From Aquificaceae bacterium (GTDB taxonomy: Bacteria > Aquificota > Aquificia > Aquificales > Aquificaceae): 8,302 nucleotides of DNA. The notes under the pieces were generated by a model. It was not told the DNA's origin. It searched no databases and worked only from the letters and a program-made list of their open reading frames with translations. Below are positions 1-5,548 of the stretch, piece after piece. Numbering within the stretch: the stretch's first letter is position 1; each line of letters begins with the position of its first letter. The translations under genes and the position numbers were made by a program. The stretch is taken from assembly GCA_015490115.1 (NCBI GenBank), contig WFYM01000175.1, forward strand, positions 1 through 8,302, written 5' to 3'.

Positions 1-488
1 GCAAGCTCGTAATCTATGAGCGAGAAGGCAAGAACAAGAGCCAAAATGCCAAGCGTTATCAGGGAACCTCCCACAAGGACCTTCCCGGCTGCGGAGAGGC
101 TACCCGTGAGAACAAGTAAGAACAGAAAGACTGGCACGGAGACGTAGATCACGGGAAAGGTGACCTTCAAAATTTCCCTTACGTCCTCCATGTGCTTTAT
201 CTCCCTCTCGTTGAAGGCTCTCCTCCCGTCGGGTAGCTTAGCCCTCCTGAACTCCTCCATACCCTCAGAGGTTGTGACAGCCTTCAGCCCGAGCTTTGCG
301 AGATACTCCCTGTATTCCCTCTCCATGCCGTAAGGGTCTTCGGGAAAGTCGGGCTTTGAATACTCCCACTCTATGAACCACTCGGAGAAGGCTGCCCTTA
401 AAGGAAGACCTATGAACACTACGGGACTTATGATGAGGGCGAGGAGGGCTGCAACCTTCTTATAAGAAAGGCTCGCCCTTCGACGCAT
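1..488 (-). CDS. DUF1461/TIGR01906 integral membrane protein, Lit-like, 3' end cut by the window
   Basis: The partial frame gives 162 codons, from an ATG at 488 to the left edge. The start has a GGGAGG ribosome site about 7 bases upstream (497-502). Hydrophobic segments fall at about residues 12-34, 109-129 and 135-158. Between the first two lies a hydrophilic loop of about 75 residues, which should face outside if the RRR at residues 2-4 is cytoplasmic. The end of that loop carries FNEREIKHMEDV (92-103), the motif I associate with the DUF1461/TIGR01906 family. As I recall, members of this family in Enterococcus and Bacillus act as Lit, the lipoprotein intramolecular transacylase that moves an acyl chain on the N-terminal cysteine of lipoproteins. 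Transfer of that function here is inference. The gene is last visible in the mnmH-to-bioW operon and overlaps the 3' end of bioW by 61 bp. It is too short at its N-terminus to hide a signal peptide beyond the first membrane helix. Confidence 0.75.
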   Translation of the reverse strand, partial: MRRRASLSYKKVAALLALIISPVVFIGLPLRAAFSEWFIEWEYSKPDFPEDPYGMEREYREYLAKLGLKAVTTSEGMEEFRRAKLPDGRRAFNEREIKHMEDVREILKVTFPVIYVSVPVFLFLLVLTGSLSAAGKVLVGGSLITLGILALVLAFSLIDYEL

Positions 489-1174
489 TCTACGAACCTC
501 CCGAAGTCCTCCCTCCTGATGAAGTATACCCTGCCTCCGATCGGGTCTCCCCTCTCCTTCAAGGGAGTTATCCTGACGTAGCCTCTCCTTTGGGTAGCTA
601 CGTAGCCGGTTACGTATTGAGGGTCGTCGCTCCAGCAAAGTTCCGCAACCGCACCGCAGTAGATATTCTTCGTCGCTATGGCGAGGGCATCCACCGTCCT
701 CTCCGTGTAGCCAGCTCTTAGAATTTCCTCCCTCACCCTCTTTCTGTCCTCCCAGTCAACCCTCACCGTCCTTATACCCCTTTCCTTGTCGGGTTCGAGC
801 CTCTCTCCCGTCTCCACGTCCATGACGACAGCTCCCCTCATAACACCCCCCGAAGGTGAGGGTCCCTCCGAGAGCAGAAGGACAGCCTTCCTCGCTATAC
901 TTTCGGGAACACCGGCTTCGACGAGGATCTTGAGGGCGAACTCCCTCGCCTCCTTCACGCTACCGAAACTGTAAGACTCGACGGGGAGAGCTTCATCTAT
1001 CAGCTCAACGCTTTCTAACTTCTCCACCGTGATCACCACCTCGTCGAACTCCTTCGGTCTTCCGAGAAGCTCGGTAACAGTTTCTTCTACCTCGTCTTCC
1101 CGGACTATCCTCTCCGCTCCCGAGACGTGCCTGCCTTCCAAGGAAGCCCTCATCCTGACGCTCAGGAGAGGCAT
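428..1174 (-). CDS. bioW: 6-carboxyhexanoate--CoA ligase (pimeloyl-CoA synthase)
   Basis: BioW activates pimelate with ATP and CoA to pimeloyl-CoA, the first committed precursor of biotin, in the cytoplasm. The 248-residue protein matches the family in length and landmarks: MRAS (8-11) and HVSGAERIV (16-24) near the N-terminus, a Ser/Gly-rich SEGPSPSGGVMRGAVVMD (102-119), VDALAIATKN (161-170), and a C-terminal block with CWSDDPQYVTGYV, RRGYVRI and GGRVYFI (180-219). The A. aeolicus enzyme has a solved structure and proofreads wrong acyl-adenylates. The ATG at 1174 overlaps the mtnA stop by 13 bp. An AAGGA lies almost against it, which is too close to be ideal, and the next ATG (1153) has no better site, so coupling to mtnA is likely. 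The last eight residues (LQPSSPSS) extend past the family-like end and come from reading into the next gene. No other biotin gene is in view. Confidence 0.93.
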   Translation of the reverse strand: MPLLSVRMRASLEGRHVSGAERIVREDEVEETVTELLGRPKEFDEVVITVEKLESVELIDEALPVESYSFGSVKEAREFALKILVEAGVPESIARKAVLLLSEGPSPSGGVMRGAVVMDVETGERLEPDKERGIRTVRVDWEDRKRVREEILRAGYTERTVDALAIATKNIYCGAVAELCWSDDPQYVTGYVATQRRGYVRITPLKERGDPIGGRVYFIRREDFGRFVECVEGRAFLIRRLQPSSPSS

Positions 1175-2145
1175 TTCCTTACATTTTCTTCCGTTACCGG
1201 GCTTATGATCCCCTTCTCGGTTATTATCGCTGTAATGTTCTCCGCCGGGGTGACGTCGAAGGCGATGTGATATGCAGGCGTCCCTTCGGGAGCTATCCTT
1301 TTACCGCCGCATGTCTTTAGCTCCTCCTCGCTCCTTTCCTCTATCGGTATCTCCTCTCCCGACCGTATTGAGAGGTCGAAGGTAGAAGAGGGAGCGACTA
1401 CGTAAAAGGGAACTCCGTGAACCTTCGCTAAGACGGATAGGGAGTAGGTCCCTATCTTGTTTGCGACGTCTCCCCTCGCCGTTATCCTGTCCGCTCCGAC
1501 GAGGATAAGGTCCACCTCACCCCTCCTCATCAAAAAGCCCGCCGTTGAGTCCGTTATCAGGGTATGGGGTATCCCCTCCTTCAGAAGCTCCCAAGCTGTC
1601 AGCCTCGCACCCTGAAGGTAAGGTCTCGTCTCGTCGACCCAAACGTGGATCTCCTTCCCGGACCTCTTCGCCGTCCTCACCACCCCGAGGGCTGTCCCCC
1701 ATCCCGCTGTAGCCAAAGCTCCCGTGTTGCAGTGGGTAAGTATCTTCGCCTTTTGGGGAACAAGAGTGTTCCCGAACTCTCCCATCCTCACGTTAGCCTC
1801 GTAGTCCTCCCTCTCTATGGACCTCGCCTCCTCCTCGAGGTCCCTACCCTCAAGGAGAGCCTTCTCCATCCTGTCGAGGGCGTAGAAGAGGTTGTAGGCT
1901 GTAGGTCTCGTCCTCTCAAGGACTCTCCTCACCTCCTTCGGGTCTTGACCTGACCTCACCCCGAGGAGATACCCGTAAGCTGCGACGCAACCGATCGCGG
2001 GCGCACCCCTCACCGCCATACCTTTTATAGCCTCCGCCACCTGAAGGTGGTCCCTCAGTTCGAGCCAGACCTCCTCCTCCGGGAGCCTCCTCTGATCCAA
2101 AAGGAGCAGGTGATCCCCTCTCCAGAGGAAAGCCCTCACCTCCAT
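1162..2145 (-). CDS. mtnA: S-methyl-5-thioribose-1-phosphate isomerase
   Basis: MtnA converts 5-methylthioribose-1-phosphate to 5-methylthioribulose-1-phosphate in methionine salvage. It belongs to the eIF2B-alpha-like fold. With the start at 2145 the protein has 327 residues. It shows RGAPAIG (46-52), GNTLVPQKAKILTHCNTGALA with the catalytic Cys139, DETRPYLQGARLTAWEL (171-187), DSTAG (199-203), VGADRI with the catalytic Asp219, and NKIGTYSLS (229-237). Both catalytic residues are 21 lower than Cys160 and Asp240 of the Bacillus enzyme, so the spacing is conserved. A longer frame opens at a TTG (2166), but I prefer the ATG at 2145. It has GGAG six bases upstream (2152-2155) and lies just after the apgM stop (2147-2149). 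No other methionine-salvage genes are nearby, so the enzyme may also serve 5-deoxyribose salvage, as proposed for MtnA elsewhere. That last point is inference. Confidence 0.95.
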   Translation of the reverse strand: MEVRAFLWRGDHLLLLDQRRLPEEEVWLELRDHLQVAEAIKGMAVRGAPAIGCVAAYGYLLGVRSGQDPKEVRRVLERTRPTAYNLFYALDRMEKALLEGRDLEEEARSIEREDYEANVRMGEFGNTLVPQKAKILTHCNTGALATAGWGTALGVVRTAKRSGKEIHVWVDETRPYLQGARLTAWELLKEGIPHTLITDSTAGFLMRRGEVDLILVGADRITARGDVANKIGTYSLSVLAKVHGVPFYVVAPSSTFDLSIRSGEEIPIEERSEEELKTCGGKRIAPEGTPAYHIAFDVTPAENITAIITEKGIISPVTEENVRKCLS

Positions 2146-2146
2146 C

Positions 2147-3340
2147 TTAAGCTCCGAACTTGTCAAGTTTCAGAGCGTGGGCAAGGAGAAGGTTCATGAT
2201 CTTCTTCCCGGGGATTATGCCGATCTCACCCTTTAAGCACTCCCTCTCGGTGAAGCGGGAGGAGGTCCCCCCGAGGACGTAAGGGGAGCGGATGAGGAGC
2301 GGAACGGGGTGCCAAGAGTGGGACTTCAAGATGGAGGGTGTCGAGTGGTCTCCAGTTATGGCGAGGACGTCGGGTCCGAGGTCGAGGATCTCGGGAAGGT
2401 GGCTGTCGAACTCCTCTATCACCTTTACCTTCCTCTCCCAGTCACCGTCCTCACCCGCGGAGTCGGTCCCCTTTATGTGGAGGAAGAAAAAGTCGTAGCT
2501 CTCCCAAACTTTTTTGAGGACATTTATCTGGTCCCTCAAGCTCTTCCCTTCGAACCTTACCACTTCCATACCCACCAAGCTTGCGAGACCCTTATACATG
2601 GGGTAGACCGCTATACAGCAGGCTTTGAGACCGAACTTCTCCTCGAAGCTCTCCAGCTCGGGCTTTTTCGAGAAGCCCCTCAGGAGCATGTAGTTAGCCC
2701 TCGGCTCATCTTTTATTATCTTTGCCACCCTCCCTACCAGCTCCTTCGCCACCCTTGCAACCTTTTCAGCTTCAGGGGTTTCGGGGACCGGGTCGAGGGG
2801 TTCTACACCCGTCCTCTGAGGGTCCGTATCCTTTACCTTATCGCTACCTTCGGGGAGAGGCTCCGGGAACCTGAAGAGGAGGGCTACCCTATGCTCCATG
2901 CCCGGTGCTATCTTCACCTCCACGTCGTCTATCTTCCCTATCTCCTTGCTTATCTTCTCCGTTATCCTCCTGTTCTCTTCTGTGGGTATCCTCCCAGCCC
3001 TCCTGTCGACGACGACGGGTCTTCCGTTCCTGTACTCGACGGTCGCGTAGTTTCCCCTCACAGCTATGTCGGTCTCTTTGAGTTCGAGACCGAGTCCGAG
3101 GGCTTCGAGGACTCCCCTCCCTATCTTGTGCTTTAAGGGATCGTAGCCGAAGAGGGCGAGGTGTCCCGGACCGCTCCCCGGAGTTATACCGTGATCGACC
3201 GGTATATGGAGTCCGGTAGCTGAGATGCGGGCGAGCCTGTCGAGATTCGGAGTTTTAGCAATCTCAAGCTCGGTCTTCCCCTCCTTTACGGGAAGACCCC
3301 CGAGTCCGTCGAGGACAATAAGGATTATCTTCACCCCCAT
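2147..3340 (-). CDS. apgM: 2,3-bisphosphoglycerate-independent phosphoglycerate mutase, archaeal type
   Basis: The enzyme interconverts 3- and 2-phosphoglycerate in glycolysis and gluconeogenesis, without a bisphosphoglycerate cofactor. It belongs to the alkaline-phosphatase superfamily. From the ATG at 3340 it has 397 residues, near the usual archaeal-type length of about 400-410 and shorter than bacterial GpmI (about 510). Landmarks are VLDGLGG with metal ligand Asp11, TPGSGPGHLALFGYDP with the phosphoryl-accepting Ser56, DTDPQRTG (171-178), KGTDSAGEDGD (290-300), ITGDHSTPS with Asp331 and His332, and KSHSWHPVP (339-347). A GTG at 3358 would add six residues (VAYFKA, read as MAYFKA) and overlap the previous gene. 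The ATG gives the family-like N-terminus MGVKIILIVLDGLGG, but neither start has a clear Shine-Dalgarno. The ATG sits four bases after the upstream stop, so re-initiation by coupled ribosomes is likely. Confidence 0.95.
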   Translation of the reverse strand: MGVKIILIVLDGLGGLPVKEGKTELEIAKTPNLDRLARISATGLHIPVDHGITPGSGPGHLALFGYDPLKHKIGRGVLEALGLGLELKETDIAVRGNYATVEYRNGRPVVVDRRAGRIPTEENRRITEKISKEIGKIDDVEVKIAPGMEHRVALLFRFPEPLPEGSDKVKDTDPQRTGVEPLDPVPETPEAEKVARVAKELVGRVAKIIKDEPRANYMLLRGFSKKPELESFEEKFGLKACCIAVYPMYKGLASLVGMEVVRFEGKSLRDQINVLKKVWESYDFFFLHIKGTDSAGEDGDWERKVKVIEEFDSHLPEILDLGPDVLAITGDHSTPSILKSHSWHPVPLLIRSPYVLGGTSSRFTERECLKGEIGIIPGKKIMNLLLAHALKLDKFGA

Positions 3341-3344
3341 AGCT

Positions 3345-3689
3345 TTAAAGTATGCCACAAAGGTCCGTGACGCTCCTTACCTCTTTCCTCTTACCTTCTT
3401 CGGGCTTTTCCACGAAAAAGGAGAGGTCAGTCCTCCTCCTTTTCCCTTCCGCCATAGAGAGGAACTCCCTCCCCTGCTCCTCCTGACCGAGGGCTACGTT
3501 GAGGAGTCCGAGGAGAAGGAACTTCTCCCAGCAGTCCTCAGAGAGCATGAGCCACTTCGTCGCCTCCAAATACTTGAACTCGGTCACGTATCTGATACCG
3601 ACAAGCAGGGGGTCCTTTTCCCCTTCGAGGTCCCTCTTTGTTAACCTCTTACTTCCCCTCGACACCGATATCCTGAACCTGACCCTCAT
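3345..3689 (-). CDS. Small TPR-like hypothetical protein
   Basis: I do not recognise a named family. From the ATG at 3689 the protein has 114 residues. A very basic N-terminus (MRVRFRISVSRGSKRLTKR) leads into a helical core around YLEATKWLMLSEDCWEKFLLLGLLNVALG, followed by EEQGREFLSMAEG and a basic, charged tail. In that core the pattern LG-x6-LG-x4-G-x3-L-x2-A fits the conserved positions 8, 15, 20, 24 and 27 of a TPR helix pair. A single TPR-like hairpin, perhaps with a second degenerate one before it, is a fair reading. It overlaps the mnmH 3' end by 41 bp from this start, which has AGAGG four bases upstream (3694-3698). A GTG at 3665 would cut the overlap to 17 bp. A longer frame to 3725 is unlikely. 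It ends four bases before the apgM ATG, so it belongs to the operon. No signal peptide or membrane segment is convincing. Confidence 0.65.
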   Translation of the reverse strand: MRVRFRISVSRGSKRLTKRDLEGEKDPLLVGIRYVTEFKYLEATKWLMLSEDCWEKFLLLGLLNVALGQEEQGREFLSMAEGKRRRTDLSFFVEKPEEGKRKEVRSVTDLCGIL

Positions 3690-4710
3690 GGATCCTCTCG
3701 ATAAGCTCTTCGAGCTGGGAGGCACACCTCTCCGGATCGTCGGCGCTCAAGGTAAATACAGGCTTCCCGAAGAGCTTGTATCTCTTGTCGTAGTATTCCT
3801 CTATTAAAAACCTCACCACCTCTTCGTAGTCTCCCTCTTCGAACTTCCCCAAGACGTAGGAGAACTTCTGGGGTCCGAGGTATTTCTTTATCCTGAAGAG
3901 TGCAATTTTTGCCTCTTCCTCCCAACCCTCCGAAGACGTGTACTCCTCGATTATGTTCCTCACCCTCGTCTCGAGGGAGGCTGTAAGCTCCACGTAAAGT
4001 CCTTCTTCCTTCTTCCTCCAGAAGGGTTCAGGTATGTGGACCCTACCTATCCACCTGCTCTCGTCCTCGACGAGTAGAAGGTCCCCCTTTATGTTTCTTA
4101 GCTCCTCGTAGAGTAAGGAGTCGAACATCTTCTGGGAGACGCTCCCCTTTATTCCGACGCTCCCGAAGACGGAACCCCTGTCCATGGCGAGACCCTCAAG
4201 GTCTATAACGGGTCTTCCCCTACCTTTCAGTATCCTGAGGACCTTCGTCTTCCCCACACCCGTCTTCCCCGTTATGACCACAAACCTCTTCCCTTCGAGG
4301 AGCCTCTCCATGTCCTTTAGGATGAAGTTCCTGTAAGCCCTGTAGCCTCCCCTCAGCCTGTAGGTTTCTATGCCGAAGCTCGCCATAGCTTCGCAAAAAC
4401 CCTTGCTCCTCATACCCCCCCTCCAGCAGTAGACTATGACGTTCCCGAACTCCTCTTTTAGCCTCCTTACTTTCTCCGCCATGTCCCTGATCTTTTTGAG
4501 GGCTATCTCCTCTCCGAGCTTTCTCGCCTCCTCCTCCCCTTTCGTTCTGTAGACGTGACCTATGATCCTCTTCTCCTCGTCCTCGAAGAGGGGAACGTTG
4601 ACAGCACCGGGTATGTGGAACTCTTTGAACTCCTGAGGACTCCTCACGTCGACGAGGACCTTACTCTCGAACTCGTATATCTGCTCAGGTTCTATGTCCA
4701 CGTAGCCCAT
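3649..4710 (-). CDS. mnmH: tRNA 2-selenouridine synthase (rhodanese + P-loop)
   Basis: MnmH (SelU, formerly YbbB) replaces the sulfur of 2-thiouridine at the wobble position 34 of tRNA Lys, Glu and Gln with selenium from selenophosphate, by way of a geranylated intermediate. The 353 residues hold an N-terminal rhodanese domain (about 1-130) with VDVRSPQEF (20-28), HIPGAVNVP (32-40) and YCWRGGMRSKGF with catalytic Cys95 (family Cys97 in E. coli). An NTPase-like domain follows, with Walker A GKTGVGKT (148-155) and EDESRWIGRVHIP (215-227), the signature I expect after it. Length and order fit the family. Its presence implies a selenophosphate supply (selD) elsewhere in the genome. It is the promoter-proximal gene of a six-gene run. 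Its ATG is 19 bp from the divergent lipA ATG, and no Shine-Dalgarno is visible upstream, so leaderless or weakly led translation is possible. Confidence 0.93.
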   Translation of the reverse strand: MGYVDIEPEQIYEFESKVLVDVRSPQEFKEFHIPGAVNVPLFEDEEKRIIGHVYRTKGEEEARKLGEEIALKKIRDMAEKVRRLKEEFGNVIVYCWRGGMRSKGFCEAMASFGIETYRLRGGYRAYRNFILKDMERLLEGKRFVVITGKTGVGKTKVLRILKGRGRPVIDLEGLAMDRGSVFGSVGIKGSVSQKMFDSLLYEELRNIKGDLLLVEDESRWIGRVHIPEPFWRKKEEGLYVELTASLETRVRNIIEEYTSSEGWEEEAKIALFRIKKYLGPQKFSYVLGKFEEGDYEEVVRFLIEEYYDKRYKLFGKPVFTLSADDPERCASQLEELIERIHEGQVQDIGVEGK

Positions 4711-4729
4711 GGTAATTTAATTTAATCTC
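4711..4729. promoter_or_regulatory. 19-bp divergent spacer between mnmH and lipA start codons
   Basis: Only 19 bases separate two outward-pointing ATG codons. Sixteen of them are A/T, and TAATTTAATTTAAT (4713-4726) is a short direct repeat that reads as -10-like on either strand (TAATTT or TTTAAT on plus, TTAAAT on minus). Neither gene has a Shine-Dalgarno here. If the -10 element is inside the spacer, each transcript would start at or within a few bases of its ATG, and each -35 would lie inside the opposite gene. I could not pick out convincing -35 boxes. The call is positional inference plus base composition. Confidence 0.4.
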
Positions 4730-5548
4730 ATGAAGCCCCTCTTGAGGCTCTCCGAGGTCCACAGGGTAAAGAGGATCTTAAGAAGAACGCGTCTCAACAC
4801 CGTCTGCGAGGAGTCGAGGTGTCCCAACATATCCGAGTGCTTCGGCTCGGGAACGGCAACGTTCATGATACTGGGTGACAGATGCACAAGAAGCTGTTCC
4901 TTTTGCAACGTAAAGAGGGGAAAGGGGAGACCGCCGGACCCCGAGGAACCCTACAGATTACTCGAAGCTGTGAAGGTTCTCGGTCTTTCCTACGTCGTCA
5001 TAACCTCGGTCACGAGGGACGACCTTCCGGACGGGGGAGCTTCCCAGTTCGCCTCCTGCATAAAGGTCCTTAAGGAAAACATCCCTAACGTAAAGGTGGA
5101 GGTCCTCGTTCCCGACTTCTTAGGGAAGAGAGAGGCTCTCGAGACCGTGGTTCTTGCCGGTCCCGACGTTTTTGCCCACAACGTAGAGACGGTCCCGAGG
5201 CTATACCCGAGGGTGAGGGGAGGGGCTGACTACAGGAGGAGTTTGGAACTCCTGAAGGGTGCAAAAGAAATTGAAAAAAGGCTCATAACGAAGTCAGCCA
5301 TCGTAGTAGGCTTCGGCGAGACGAAGGAGGAGATCGTGAAGGTCATGGAGGATCTGAGGAGTGTAGACTGCGACCTCCTCACGATAGGTCAGTATTACCA
5401 GCCCTCTTTGAGGCACCACCCGGTGGTCAAGTATTATAGGGAAGAGGAGTTCAGGGAGCTTGAGGAGATAGCGAGATCTTTGGGCTTCAAAGCTGTCCTT
5501 TGCGGTCCTAACGTAAGAAGCTCATACAGAGCTGTGGAGGTCCTGTAG
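4730..5548 (+). CDS. lipA: Lipoyl synthase (radical SAM)
   Basis: LipA inserts two sulfur atoms into protein-bound octanoyl groups to form lipoyl cofactor on E2 or glycine-cleavage H proteins. It uses a radical-SAM cluster and a sacrificial auxiliary [4Fe-4S] cluster. The 272 residues contain the auxiliary-cluster motif CX4CX5C (Cys26, Cys31, Cys37), the radical-SAM motif CX3CX2C (Cys52, Cys56, Cys59 in CTRSCSFC), TSVTRDDLPDGGA (92-104), FAHNVETVPRLYPRVR (148-163), LTIGQYYQPS (217-226) and the terminal RSSY (263-266), whose Ser265 should be the fourth auxiliary-cluster ligand. The N-terminus before Cys26 is short but similar to other thermophile LipA. The start is fixed by an in-frame TAA at 4718 just upstream. 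No ribosome site is seen. The 3' end overlaps the opposing carB2 by 27 bp. A lipB or lplA partner is not in the window. Confidence 0.96.
   Translation: MKPLLRLSEVHRVKRILRRTRLNTVCEESRCPNISECFGSGTATFMILGDRCTRSCSFCNVKRGKGRPPDPEEPYRLLEAVKVLGLSYVVITSVTRDDLPDGGASQFASCIKVLKENIPNVKVEVLVPDFLGKREALETVVLAGPDVFAHNVETVPRLYPRVRGGADYRRSLELLKGAKEIEKRLITKSAIVVGFGETKEEIVKVMEDLRSVDCDLLTIGQYYQPSLRHHPVVKYYREEEFRELEEIARSLGFKAVLCGPNVRSSYRAVEVL

Noticed and set aside
2143..2166. TTG start for mtnA at 2166
   Set aside because: It would overlap apgM by 20 bp and has no better ribosome site. The ATG at 2145 has GGAG at ideal spacing, directly follows the apgM stop, and gives catalytic residue numbering that fits the family.
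2309..3136. Plus-strand open frame of 275 codons antisense to apgM
   Set aside because: It lies wholly within a gene with intact catalytic motifs, its translation has no family resemblance, and such antisense frames arise in GC-rich genes that avoid TTA, CTA and TCA codons.
3690..3725. Extension of the small TPR-like gene to 3725
   Set aside because: The added residues (MPPSSKSLSRGS) are the mnmH coding sequence in another frame, and the ATG at 3689 has a nearer ribosome site.
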